Origin: Bradyrhizobium sp. cir1
GTDB lineage: Bacteria; Pseudomonadota; Alphaproteobacteria; Rhizobiales; Xanthobacteraceae
Assembly: GCF_014198245.1 (NCBI RefSeq)
Contig: NZ_JACIHE010000001.1
Coordinates: 858,858-922,857 of the forward strand
Length of the DNA: 64,000 nt
Direction of reading: 5' to 3'
A model generated the notes under the pieces. The model did not search any database, was not told the origin of the DNA, and saw nothing but the letters and a program-made list of their open reading frames with translations. Numbering within the stretch: the first letter of the stretch is position 1; every line of letters begins with the position of its first letter. A program made the translations under genes and the position numbers. Positions 27,366-35,601 of the stretch are shown here, piece after piece.

Positions 27366-28586
27366 TTACTTCTTCACCAGCGGACAGACGCTCTCGGACA
27401 GCGGCCGGAACGCCTGATCCGCAGCCGTCGTGCCGACCAGCTTGTAATAGTCCCACGGCCCCTTGGATTCCTCGGGCTTCTTGACCTCGAACAGATAGGC
27501 GGGATGAAGCTTGCGGCCGTCCGCGCGGACCGTGCCCTTGCCGAACAGCGCGTCCTCTGTCGGCATTTCCTTCATCTTGGCGACGACCTTGGCGCCGTCA
27601 TGCGGGTTGCCGCCCATCGCCTCGAGCGCCTTGAAATAGTGGAGCAGGCCCGAATAGACGCCGGCCTGCACCATCGAAGGCATCGCCTTGTTCTTCATGC
27701 GCTCGGAAAAGCGTTTGGAGAAGGCGCGAGTGCCGTCATTCAGGTCCCAGTAGAAGGTCTCGGTGAAGTTCAGTCCCTGCGCGACCTTCAATCCGAGCGC
27801 ATGGACGTCGGTGATGAACAGCAGGAGCCCCGCGAGCTTCTGGCCGCCCGAGACGATGCCGAACTCCGCCGCTTGCTTGATGGTGTTGGTGGTGTCGCCG
27901 CCGGCATTCGCCATGCCCACGATCTTGGCCTTCGATGCTTGCGCCTGGAGCAGGAAGGAGGAGAAGTCGGCGGTGTTGAGCGGGTGCCTGACAGTGCCGA
28001 TCACCTTGCCGCCCGACTTGACCACGACCGCGGCGGTGTCGCGCTCAAGCGCATGGCCGAAGGCGTAGTCGGCGGTCAGGAAGTACCAGGTGTCGCCACC
28101 GGCCTTCACCAGCGCCTGCCCGGTGCTGTTGGCCAGCATGTAGGTGTCGTAGACCCAGTGAATCGTGTTCGGCGAGCACTGCGCGTTGGTGAGGTCCGAG
28201 GTCGCCGCGCCCGTATCGATCAGGATCGAGTTCTTCTCCTTGACGATATTGTTGACCGCCAGCGCGACGCCGGAGTTCAGCACGTCCATGAAGATGTCGA
28301 CCTTCTCGACGTCGATCCACTGTCGCGCAATCGTGCTGCCGATGTCGGGCTTGTTCTGGTGGTCCGCGGAGATCAGGTCCAGCTTCCAGCCCTTGGCCGC
28401 GAGCCCGGAATCTTCGATCGCCATCTGCGCCGCCACGGTCGAGCCGGGACCGCCGAGGTCGGCATACAGTCCCGAATTGTCCGTTAGCACGCCGATCTTG
28501 ACGTTCTTGTCCTGCGCCATCGCCGCGCTCGTTGCCGCGAGTGCAATGGCGGTGCCGAGCAACATTGTTGAAATGATCTGTCTCAT
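27366..28586 (-). CDS. livK: Branched-chain amino acid ABC substrate-binding protein
   Basis: A 406-aa periplasmic protein with signal peptide MRQIISTMLLGTAIALAATS cleaved after AAMAQ; the mature start is DKNVKIGVLTDNSGLYADLG. Class I periplasmic-binding fold; it captures the substrate and delivers it to LivHM. The ATG at 28586 was chosen over the frame start at 28619 because it gives a compact signal peptide. It is part of a complete liv operon. It is strongly similar to the orphan protein at 9.4-10.6 kb. Confidence 0.95.
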   Translation of the reverse strand: MRQIISTMLLGTAIALAATSAAMAQDKNVKIGVLTDNSGLYADLGGPGSTVAAQMAIEDSGLAAKGWKLDLISADHQNKPDIGSTIARQWIDVEKVDIFMDVLNSGVALAVNNIVKEKNSILIDTGAATSDLTNAQCSPNTIHWVYDTYMLANSTGQALVKAGGDTWYFLTADYAFGHALERDTAAVVVKSGGKVIGTVRHPLNTADFSSFLLQAQASKAKIVGMANAGGDTTNTIKQAAEFGIVSGGQKLAGLLLFITDVHALGLKVAQGLNFTETFYWDLNDGTRAFSKRFSERMKNKAMPSMVQAGVYSGLLHYFKALEAMGGNPHDGAKVVAKMKEMPTEDALFGKGTVRADGRKLHPAYLFEVKKPEESKGPWDYYKLVGTTAADQAFRPLSESVCPLVKK

Positions 28587-28644
28587 GGTCGCTCCCCAAT
28601 ACCCTCTCTTTGTGCTCATCAGTTAAAATTCGCCGGCCCGGCGC

Positions 28645-29391
28645 TCAGACACCGAGATAGGTGTGGAGCTTGTCCATGTTGGCGGCAAGCTCCGCGTTGG
28701 AAAATCCGTCAATGATCTTGCCGTGCTCGACCACATAATAGCGGTCGGCGACGGTGGAGGCGAAACGGAAGTTCTGCTCGACCAGGAGGATCGTAAAGCC
28801 CTCTTTCTTGAGCCGCGCAATGGTATGACCGATCTGCTGGATGATGACGGGCGCGAGGCCCTCGGTCGGCTCGTCCAGCATCAGGAAGCTCGCGCCGGTG
28901 CGCAGGATGCGTGCGATCGCGAGCATCTGCTGCTCGCCGCCGGACAGCTTCGTGCCCTGGCTGCCCAGCCGTTCCTTCAGGTTCGGAAACAGGTCGAATA
29001 TCTGATCCAGCGGCAGTCCGCCTTCGCGCACCACCGGCGGCAGCATCAAATTCTCGCGGACGTCGAGGCTGGAGAATATCCCCCGCTCTTCCGGGCAGAA
29101 CGCGATGCCCATGCGCGCGATCTTGTCGGAGGTCGCGCGAATGATCTCCTGGTTGTTGAACTTCACCGAACCGGCACGCTTGCCGATGATGCCCATGATC
29201 GACTTCAGCGTGGTGGTCTTGCCGGCGCCGTTGCGCCCGAGCAGGGTGACGACCTCGCCTGCATTCACGTCGAAGTTGATCCCGTGCAGGATGTGGGACT
29301 CGCCATACCATGCTTCCAGGTTGCGGACCTGGAGGATGTTTCCGCCGGTCGCGGCCTTTGCCGGAGCCTCGGCGATCGCAGTGTCAGGCAT
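28645..29391 (-). CDS. livF: Branched-chain amino acid ABC ATP-binding protein LivF
   Basis: A 248-aa ATPase. Walker A GRNGAGKTT (about 53-61), signature LSGGEQQMLAIARIL and Walker B FLMLDEPTEGLAP are all present. The N-terminal extension of about 20 residues (MPDTAIAEAPAKAATGG) is disordered-looking. It overlaps the end of livG by 8 bases, indicating coupled synthesis of the two ATPases. It energises LivHM from the cytoplasmic side. Confidence 0.95.
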   Translation of the reverse strand: MPDTAIAEAPAKAATGGNILQVRNLEAWYGESHILHGINFDVNAGEVVTLLGRNGAGKTTTLKSIMGIIGKRAGSVKFNNQEIIRATSDKIARMGIAFCPEERGIFSSLDVRENLMLPPVVREGGLPLDQIFDLFPNLKERLGSQGTKLSGGEQQMLAIARILRTGASFLMLDEPTEGLAPVIIQQIGHTIARLKKEGFTILLVEQNFRFASTVADRYYVVEHGKIIDGFSNAELAANMDKLHTYLGV

Positions 29392-30139
29392 GACCGGCTC
29401 CCAGGTAAGCTTCCTTGACGCGCTCGTCCTTGGTGAGTTCGCTGTAATGGCCTTGCGCGAGCACCTGCCCGCGCGTCAGCACGGTGATGATGTCGGAGAG
29501 ATTGGCCACGACGCTCAGATTATGCTCGACCATCAGGATGGTGTATTTCGCGGAGATGCGCTTGATCAACGCCGCGATCTTGTCGATGTCCTCGTGGCCC
29601 ATGCCGGCCATCGGCTCGTCCAGCAGCATCATCTCGGGGTCGAGCGCGAGCGTGGTTGCGATCTCCAGTGCGCGCTTGCGCCCGTAGGGCATCTCGACCG
29701 CGGGCGTATTGGCAAACTCGCTGAGGCCGACATCGTTCAGCAGCTCGCGCGCGCGATCGTTGAAACGGTTGAGCACCGACTTCGAGCGCCAGAAATCGAA
29801 CGAACTGCCGTGCTGGCGCTGAAGCGCGACACGGACGTTTTCCAGCGCGGTGAGATGCGGAAATACCGCCGAGATCTGGAACGAACGGACCAGTCCCATG
29901 CGGGCCACGTCGGCCGGCGCCATCGCGGTGATATCCTGCCCCTTGTACAGGATCTTTCCGGCAGACGGTCGGAGGAACTTGGTCAGAAGATTGAAACACG
30001 TCGTCTTGCCGGCGCCGTTCGGGCCGATCAACGCATGAATGCTCCCACGGCGAACCTTGAGCGCAACGTCGCGGACGGCGAAGAAGCCCGCGAACTCCTT
30101 GGTCAAGCCTTCCGTTTCGAGAATGAACTCGTCGGCCAA
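29384..30139 (-). CDS. livG: Branched-chain amino acid ABC ATP-binding protein LivG
   Basis: A 251-aa ATPase with Walker A GPNGAGKTT, the LivG-type signature MPYGRKRALEIATTLA and Walker B MMLLDEPMAGMG. The frame is open to an ATG at 30277, but the upstream 46 codons are not LivG-like. The TTG at 30139 (reading LADEFILETEGLTKEF) has AGGGGGAAA about five bases upstream and gives the normal family length, so I prefer it. First gene of the liv operon. Confidence 0.92.
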   Translation of the reverse strand: MADEFILETEGLTKEFAGFFAVRDVALKVRRGSIHALIGPNGAGKTTCFNLLTKFLRPSAGKILYKGQDITAMAPADVARMGLVRSFQISAVFPHLTALENVRVALQRQHGSSFDFWRSKSVLNRFNDRARELLNDVGLSEFANTPAVEMPYGRKRALEIATTLALDPEMMLLDEPMAGMGHEDIDKIAALIKRISAKYTILMVEHNLSVVANLSDIITVLTRGQVLAQGHYSELTKDERVKEAYLGAGHA

Positions 30140-30490
30140 ACAGATTTCCCCCTGCCCGCGCAACGCGCCGGTCGCGCGTGGCTGTCCTTGTTGCTTCGGC
30201 ATTCCGGAGGTCTTGGAGCCCTTCCGGAACGCCGCCTCCGGGCGCGGAATATGCCGGAGGTGACGGGGGTTAGGCAAGGCGGAAAGCTGAGCAGATCAGG
30301 CCTCCGGCTGGGATACAAATGCTCCCTTAGTCGGAGACGTTTTGATGTCGTGCCTGCCCGGCCTTCCGGTTCGCAAAAGCACCGGCCATCAAGCTGTCGT
30401 TAACGGTCTTTCGCCCCGCGCGCCAGCCTTCATCAAAAATTTTCCCGCAAGCGGCATCATGCTGCGGGTATATCTGCCGGGAATATTGTT
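30140..30490. other. Divergent promoter region of liv operon and PAS-protein gene
   Basis: About 350 bases without a convincing gene, between the divergent livG and the PAS-like gene. The livG-proximal 138 bases could be translated if the upstream ATG at 30277 were used. The remainder becomes relatively AT-rich near 30430-30490, suitable for promoters, but no operator or riboswitch was recognised. Confidence 0.4.
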
Positions 30491-31132
30491 TTGGATTTCG
30501 CAAGCGCCGCTCCCTCCGTCGTCAAGTCGATCAGGCAGCGCGATCTGCTGAACACGTGGCTGCGACTTTATGCGCGCCAGCAGGTCGCACCGGCGATCTG
30601 GGAGTACCAGCCGGCACGGCTCGAGGAAGAGCTGTCCGATCTCATCTATTATACGGTGGACAATTCGGCTGCCCTCCCGCGCCTTATCATCCAGAGCGAA
30701 GGCACGCGCATCTCGTACGCCTACGGGCACACCGGCAAGGGCGTGCCGCTCGATGAATATATCGGGCCGCGGCTCGCGCCCTCGGTGATGCCCGTCTACC
30801 ATGAATGCGTCGCGCGCGGGCTTCCGGTCTACAGCGTTGCCGACGTCGACGATATCTATGGGCGCGTCGTCGCCTATGAACGCCTGCTGCTGCCGTTCCA
30901 GACCGACGGCCAGGTCTGTCATGTCATCGCCTCGCTCAAGACCTTCTGCGAGGACGGCGGCTTCGAGATCAAGAATCTGATGCGCGGAAATGACGCGCTG
31001 CCGCGTCCCAAACTGTGCGCCGTGATCGACCGCGATCTCTTTCATCGCGTTCCCGGCCGCATCGCGGCCGCAGACCTTGTCGAGGTCGCCGATCAGCCGG
31101 GTGAGGCCACCGAGATCATCGAGCTGAACTAG
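30491..31132 (+). CDS. PAS_5-like domain protein, unknown
   Basis: A 213-aa cytoplasmic protein with no signal peptide or TM helix. The middle (about 45-150) has the pattern of the alphaproteobacterial PAS_5 group: a helical lead-in ending LPRLIIQSEG, then RISYAYGHTGKGVPLDEYIG and YERLLLPFQTDGQVCHVIAS as core strands. It starts with TTG and has no effector domain, so a single-domain sensor or adaptor is likely. The assignment rests on pattern recognition, not alignment. Confidence 0.65.
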   Translation: MDFASAAPSVVKSIRQRDLLNTWLRLYARQQVAPAIWEYQPARLEEELSDLIYYTVDNSAALPRLIIQSEGTRISYAYGHTGKGVPLDEYIGPRLAPSVMPVYHECVARGLPVYSVADVDDIYGRVVAYERLLLPFQTDGQVCHVIASLKTFCEDGGFEIKNLMRGNDALPRPKLCAVIDRDLFHRVPGRIAAADLVEVADQPGEATEIIELN

Positions 31133-31154
31133 AGCCGACTTACTTGACCTTGAC

Positions 31155-31508
31155 TTACTTGGCCTTGACTTCCTTGGCATAGATGTCGGGCTTGAAGCCG
31201 ACCAGCAGCTTGCCGCCGACCTCCAGCACCGGCCGCTTGATCATCGACGGCTGCGCCAGCATCAACGCCAGCGCCTTCTTCTCGGTGAGGCCTTCCTTGT
31301 CGGAATCGGGGAGCTTCTTGAAGGTCGTGCCGGCGCGATTGAGCAGCGTCTCCCAGCCGACCTTGTCGCTCCACTGCTTGAGCTTGTCCTTCTCGACGCC
31401 CGCGGCCTTGTAGTCGTGAAACTCGTAAGCCACGCCATGACCGTCGAGCCAGGTGCGCGCCTTCTTCATGGTGTCGCAATTCTTGATGCCGTAGATGATG
31501 TTGGGCAA
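31155..31508 (-). CDS. ArsC/Spx-family reductase-like protein
   Basis: A 117-aa thioredoxin-fold protein of the ArsC family (YffB-like subgroup). The N-terminal GIKNCDTMKKARTWL carries Cys at residue 11, and the conserved PVLEVGGKLLVGFKPD lies near the C-terminus. There is no second Cys in a CxxC, so it is either a glutathione-linked reductase or an Spx-type regulator. No arsenic resistance genes are adjacent, and a true arsenate reductase role is doubtful. Confidence 0.85.
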   Translation of the reverse strand: MPNIIYGIKNCDTMKKARTWLDGHGVAYEFHDYKAAGVEKDKLKQWSDKVGWETLLNRAGTTFKKLPDSDKEGLTEKKALALMLAQPSMIKRPVLEVGGKLLVGFKPDIYAKEVKAK

Positions 31509-31613
31509 GACAGCTCCTCGCGCATGCGTGATGCTTCGGCAGCGGCGTTGTACGAAACTCTACTTCGCGCGACAATATTGCAAACGAAGCCCGCTCTGCA
31601 AAACGGACACATT

Positions 31614-31985
31614 ATGCACGTCACCCACGATCCCGCGGCCGCCGCCTCGCCGACCATCGACTTCAACAGCTTCCTCACGGTCGATATCCGCGTCGGCACC
31701 ATCGTCGACGCCAAGCCGTTCCCGGAGGCGCGCAAGCCGGCCTGGCGTCTGTGGATCGACTTCGGACCCGCAATCGGCGTGCGCAAGAGCTCGGCGCAAA
31801 TCACCGAGAACCATCGGCTTGAGACGCTGGTAGGACAACAGGTCGCGGCAGTCGTCAATTTTCCGCCGCGCCAGATCGGGCCGGTCGTCTCGGAAGTGCT
31901 GACGCTCGGCTTCCCCGATGCCGACGGCAAGGTCGTCCTGGTGCAGCCGAGCAAGCCCGTGCCGAACGGCGGCCGGCTGTTCTAG
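31614..31985 (+). CDS. csaA: tRNA-binding protein CsaA
   Basis: A 123-aa protein made of one tRNA-binding OB-fold domain (as in CsaA and the MetRS C-terminus). Visible motifs are FLTVDIRVGTIVDAKPFPEA, SSAQITENH and the C-terminal VQPSKPVPNGGRLF, which is diagnostic of CsaA. CsaA has chaperone- and secretion-related activity in Bacillus. The frame is open from 31416, but the ATG at 31614 gives the family-length protein. Confidence 0.93.
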   Translation: MHVTHDPAAAASPTIDFNSFLTVDIRVGTIVDAKPFPEARKPAWRLWIDFGPAIGVRKSSAQITENHRLETLVGQQVAAVVNFPPRQIGPVVSEVLTLGFPDADGKVVLVQPSKPVPNGGRLF

Positions 31986-32059
31986 CCGCAGGGCCGAAGC
32001 CGGTCTCTGCCGACGGCTGATCTCTCCTTGCGCAATCGGGACTTGACCGGGGTCCTGCC

Positions 32060-32160
32060 TGAGGCTAAAAAATGACTGATCGATCGTTTTTTTATTTTTG
32101 CGGCCATTATTCATCGCTATCCACGCGATCGGCTAAAATGATCGACCTGTCAGTTATTTA
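32060..32160 (+). promoter_or_regulatory. AT-rich promoter with candidate TetR operator
   Basis: This is one of the most AT-rich stretches of the first half of the window, including a run of T at about 32087-32093. GATCGATC (32078-32085) forms a small palindrome, and a related GATCG element recurs near 32139. It precedes the tetR-TSUP pair. Assigning it as an operator is a guess. Confidence 0.35.
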
Positions 32161-32172
32161 GGGACTCGGCGG

Positions 32173-32805
32173 ATGCCCAAGATCAGCGACAAGCAGCGCG
32201 AAGGCCGGCGGCAGCAGATCCTCGAGGCCGCTCTCGCCTGCTTCGCGGAAGACGGTTTTCACCAGACCGGCATGGCCGACATCGTCAAACGATCGGGGCT
32301 CAGCCACGGCGCCGTCTATCTCTACTTCCAGGGCAAGGACGATCTGATCGAGGCGCTGGCCGACGACCGGCATCGCCGCGAGGCCGTGCTCAACTCGGTC
32401 GCGCAGGGATCGGGCGATCCGATTGAAGGACTTCACGCGCTGGTTCGCGTCTACGCGCAATGGCTCACCGATCCCGCCGGCGAAGCGCGGAGGCGGGTCG
32501 GCATCCATGGCTGGGCCGAAGCGCTGCGCAACCGCCGCGTCTGCAGCAGCGTCGTCGAAGGCATCGACATGCCGCGCGCATTGATCGTGGCGCTGGTCGA
32601 GCGTGGCCAGCACGACGGGCTCATCAAGCGCAACCTCGGCGCCGAGGCGATCGCGCGCGTGCTGATCGCGATCTTCCAGGGCTTTGTGCTGCAGAAATGC
32701 TGGGGCGAGGACTTTGACGTCGCGGCCTGCATGACGGCCGTCGATGGCGTGATCGAGGGCTTGCGCACGCCGAAGGCGGACGTCAAGCGACGCACCAGAC
32801 CATGA
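32173..32805 (+). CDS. TetR family transcriptional regulator
   Basis: A 210-aa repressor. The N-terminal helix-turn-helix is clear (GMADIVKRSGLSHGAVYLYF, about 36-55), followed by the usual helical ligand-binding domain. It is followed after 3 bases by a TSUP exporter gene, which it likely controls. The upstream region is AT-rich with a small palindrome. The ligand is unknown. Confidence 0.9.
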   Translation: MPKISDKQREGRRQQILEAALACFAEDGFHQTGMADIVKRSGLSHGAVYLYFQGKDDLIEALADDRHRREAVLNSVAQGSGDPIEGLHALVRVYAQWLTDPAGEARRRVGIHGWAEALRNRRVCSSVVEGIDMPRALIVALVERGQHDGLIKRNLGAEAIARVLIAIFQGFVLQKCWGEDFDVAACMTAVDGVIEGLRTPKADVKRRTRP

Positions 32806-32808
32806 ACG

Positions 32809-33591
32809 ATGACCTGGATATATGAACTCTTCGCCGGCGCCGGCGTCGGTCTCGTCGCAGGATTGGCATCGGGCTTCTCGGGCACGAGCCCCGGTGGCGG
32901 CCTCGTCATCTTCTCCGTGCTGTTGCTTGGGGCAGAACAACACGTCGCACAGGGCACATCGCTGATCACGCAGATCCCTCCAACCGGCCTTGCCGGCGCG
33001 CGCCGCTACTGGCAGAGCGGCAATCGCAGCCCCCTGCAATGGATCGTCTGGATCGGCATCGGATTTCTCATCGGCGGCGCCGGCGGCGGCTATGCCGCGG
33101 CGGCAGTTTCCGACGCAGTGCTGCAATGGACTTATGTCGTCTATCTCGTCGCGCTGATCGCAGCGTTGCTACTGCGCCGTGACCGCAAGGACGACGGCAG
33201 CAAGGCCGACGGTTCGGCCGAATTGCCGTGGTTCCCCCTGTTTCTCATCGGCGCGCTGGCGGGCTTTTCCTCCGGCTTCATGGGGATCGGCGGCGGCCTC
33301 GCGATCACCGTCGGCCTCGCCGCGGGCCTGCGCGTGCCGCAGCATCAGGCGCAACTCGTCAGCCTGATCTTCTCGGTGATCCCGACCAACATTCCGGCTG
33401 CCTCGATCTACTGGAGCAAGGGACTGATGGTCGGCTGGCCGGCCATCCTCGGCATTTTGGCCGGCCTCTGGGTCGGCACCGACCTCGGCGCACGCGCGGC
33501 CAATGGCGTCAGCAAATCGGCGCTGCGCCGGGCCATGATCGCCCTCGTCTCGCTGATGGCGCTCTACATGAGCTACAAGGCGCTGAGCTGA
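32809..33591 (+). CDS. TSUP (TauE/SafE) family transporter
   Basis: A 260-aa polytopic membrane protein. The N-terminal half has GLASGFSGTSPGGGLVIFSV (about 20-39) and the second half GFSSGFMGIGGGLAITVGLA (about 153-172), the duplicated TSUP core. The ATG at 32809 is 3 bases after the tetR stop. The arrangement suggests a regulated exporter for an organic or sulfur anion; the substrate is unknown. It converges with the GST gene, 2 bases between stops. Confidence 0.87.
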   Translation: MTWIYELFAGAGVGLVAGLASGFSGTSPGGGLVIFSVLLLGAEQHVAQGTSLITQIPPTGLAGARRYWQSGNRSPLQWIVWIGIGFLIGGAGGGYAAAAVSDAVLQWTYVVYLVALIAALLLRRDRKDDGSKADGSAELPWFPLFLIGALAGFSSGFMGIGGGLAITVGLAAGLRVPQHQAQLVSLIFSVIPTNIPAASIYWSKGLMVGWPAILGILAGLWVGTDLGARAANGVSKSALRRAMIALVSLMALYMSYKALS

Positions 33592-33593
33592 TC

Positions 33594-34298
33594 TTACGCC
33601 CGCTTCGGAATGTTCAGCCCGCGCTGCACCGTCGGCCGCGCAAGGCCGCGTTCGAGCCAGGCGCCGACGGACTTGAACTGGCTGAACTCGACGAGCTCGC
33701 TGGCACCGTAGAAGCCGATGAGATTGCGCACCCAGCCAAGCATCGAGATGTCGGCGATGGTGTAGTCGTCATCCATGAACCATTGCCGGCCGGCGAGATG
33801 CGTCTCCATCACACCGAGCAATCGCCTTGACTCGTCGACGTAGCGCTGCAGCGGCCGCTTGTCCTCAAACTCCTTGCCGGCGAATTTGTGGAAGAAGCCG
33901 ACCTGGCCGAACATCGGCCCGATGCCGCCCATCTGGAAATGCAGCCACTGGAGCGTCTGGTAGCGGCGCGCGGCGTCCTCCGGCAGCAGCTTGCCGGTCT
34001 TCTCCGCCAGGTATTGCAGGATCGCTCCGGATTCGAACAGCGGCAGCGGCCTGCCGCCGGGACCGTTGGGATCAATGATCGCCGGGATCTTGCCGTTCGG
34101 ATTGAGCGAGAGAAATTCGACTGTCTTCTGATCGTCCTTGCCGAAATCAACGAGGTGGACTTCGTAAGGAAGCCCGATCTCCTCCAGCATGATCGAGACC
34201 TTGACGCCGTTCGGCGTCGGCAACGAATAGAGCTGGAGTAGTTCGGGATGCTTGGCCGGCCAACGCTTGGTGATGGGGAAGACGGACAGATCGGACAT
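33594..34298 (-). CDS. Glutathione S-transferase, YfcG/Nu-class-like
   Basis: A 234-aa GST with a thioredoxin-like N-terminal domain (LYSLPTPNGVKVSIMLEEIG; FESGAILQYLAEKTGKLLP) and a helical C-terminal domain (DDYTIADISMLGWV). The TPNG stretch at the active-site position matches the YfcG/Nu class, whose members reduce disulfides using two glutathiones. It stands alone and is cytosolic. Confidence 0.92.
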   Translation of the reverse strand: MSDLSVFPITKRWPAKHPELLQLYSLPTPNGVKVSIMLEEIGLPYEVHLVDFGKDDQKTVEFLSLNPNGKIPAIIDPNGPGGRPLPLFESGAILQYLAEKTGKLLPEDAARRYQTLQWLHFQMGGIGPMFGQVGFFHKFAGKEFEDKRPLQRYVDESRRLLGVMETHLAGRQWFMDDDYTIADISMLGWVRNLIGFYGASELVEFSQFKSVGAWLERGLARPTVQRGLNIPKRA

Positions 34299-34382
34299 CG
34301 GGACCTTTGGTGCATGGACTGAGGCGTGCTCAATCTAGGCAAGACGCCGCACCGCGCAAGTCACGATCTGTCCCGGCTGCGC

Positions 34383-34529
34383 TTATGGCGGCAGCGTTGC
34401 CATCGCCACGATCGGGGTCATCGCTTCATGTTGCAGTCGATACTCGATGAACCGTTGACCCGTGACCAACAGCAGGGCCGTAAAGGCAATCGCGAGAATA
34501 GCGGTCGCCAATTGGCACGCGTCGTACAT
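34383..34529 (-). CDS. Small membrane peptide, unknown
   Basis: A 48-aa frame starting MYDACQLATAILAIAFTALL, a single TM helix, with a short tail ending MATLPP. GAGGGAC lies six bases before the ATG, a good ribosome binding site in this organism. The longer frame to 34766 has no such site. No family recognised. It overlaps no other supported gene. A real but unnamed small protein is plausible. Confidence 0.45.
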   Translation of the reverse strand: MYDACQLATAILAIAFTALLLVTGQRFIEYRLQHEAMTPIVAMATLPP

Positions 34530-34694
34530 GGTAGTTTGTCCCTCAACAGCCTTTGGCGTAAACGTCGGCTCAAGCGCCACGTTCCGAGGCGACGTGAAAA
34601 TATTGCTATTTTTTCCCGGACTCTGCTGCAATGCCATCGCGCTGTTCCGGCCGCCCGCGCAGGGACCAATGGACCCTTCGCGCGTTGTCGCTGC

Positions 34695-34907
34695 ATGAAC
34701 ATCGAGAAGCGCGCCCTGCTCGACCACGCTGAACGCTGTCGCCGCGTCGCGAACGATCTCGATCATGGCAAAGCCGCGCAGCGGTTGCGAGCGATGGCCG
34801 ACGAGTACGAAGCGAGAGCAACAAGACTGGACGACGAAGGCGTCTCCTCGACTCCGGGCCGTATTAGTCGCTGCCAGCTCGAAGGCACAAGCGATCGGGA
34901 GGGCTGA
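34695..34907 (+). CDS. Small helical protein (RCRRxA-type), unknown
   Basis: A 70-aa frame from the ATG at 34695: MNIEKRALLDHAERCRRVAN followed by a helical stretch ending RAMADEYEARATRLD. The AxRCRRxA...LRxMAxEYExRA pattern is seen in many short proteins of Bradyrhizobium and relatives, of unknown function. The upstream in-frame extension to 34326 does not look coding. It converges with the DUF429 gene. Confidence 0.55.
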   Translation: MNIEKRALLDHAERCRRVANDLDHGKAAQRLRAMADEYEARATRLDDEGVSSTPGRISRCQLEGTSDREG

Positions 34908-34913
34908 CCCGCC

Positions 34914-35579
34914 TCAAAAGTTGATCTCCATCCGCAATCCGCGCGGATCGATCTCCTCCCCGCCGATACGCTGCGTGCTGTCGCGCGCCGCAACCGCGCA
35001 GGCGCAGGCATCGATGAGATCGTCGCGGCCGATGCCCGTGCCGTGACGCAGCGTCAACCATTTCGGCAGACGCGTGAAGCCGCGCTGCTCCAGCAGCGCG
35101 ATGCGCTGTTCGCGACCTTCTGCTGTCGTCTTCTTAGCAAGGCGAATTCGCCCTGCGAGATTCCAGAAGATCAGCTCCGGATGCGCTTCGCCGATCACCG
35201 CCTGCCGCGTTGGCGTCATGACGTCGTCGACCTCCCTCATCTTGTCCCTGATGTTCCAGAGCTGCGCCGACACGCCCCTGCCCTTGCCCTCGTGCTCCCA
35301 GTAATGGCGATTGGCCGCGGCCATGTCCGGGAAGATCCAGAGGTCGCGGCGCGCGCCGAGAAACACGGCAGGCCCGACAAGTTCGCGCGCCCGCAGATCG
35401 CACGCGCGATAGCCGTTCGCCTTCAATCCAATCGGCATGTCGATCATCGCGCGAGCGTGCGGAAACGCGAGCAGGCGCATCAAGCCCGGTGAATAATCGA
35501 AGCCATGATCGCCGCGGTCGTCGATCCAGGCCGCAACCCAGCCGAAGCGAAATCCGTCGAGGCCGAGATAGGCTCGCAT
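34914..35579 (-). CDS. DUF429 domain-containing protein
   Basis: A 221-aa protein of the DUF429 family (RNase H-like fold, predicted nuclease). The N-terminus MRAYLGLDGFRFGWVAAWID carries the conserved GxDGxxxGW. AMIDMPIGL follows about residues 44-52, and the late IGEAHPELIFW and GRDDLIDACACAVAA stretches contain the conserved acidic positions. Function has not been established for the family. It stands alone. Confidence 0.85.
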   Translation of the reverse strand: MRAYLGLDGFRFGWVAAWIDDRGDHGFDYSPGLMRLLAFPHARAMIDMPIGLKANGYRACDLRARELVGPAVFLGARRDLWIFPDMAAANRHYWEHEGKGRGVSAQLWNIRDKMREVDDVMTPTRQAVIGEAHPELIFWNLAGRIRLAKKTTAEGREQRIALLEQRGFTRLPKWLTLRHGTGIGRDDLIDACACAVAARDSTQRIGGEEIDPRGLRMEINF

Positions 35580-35601
35580 GTCACGCCGAACGGATTTGCG
35601 G

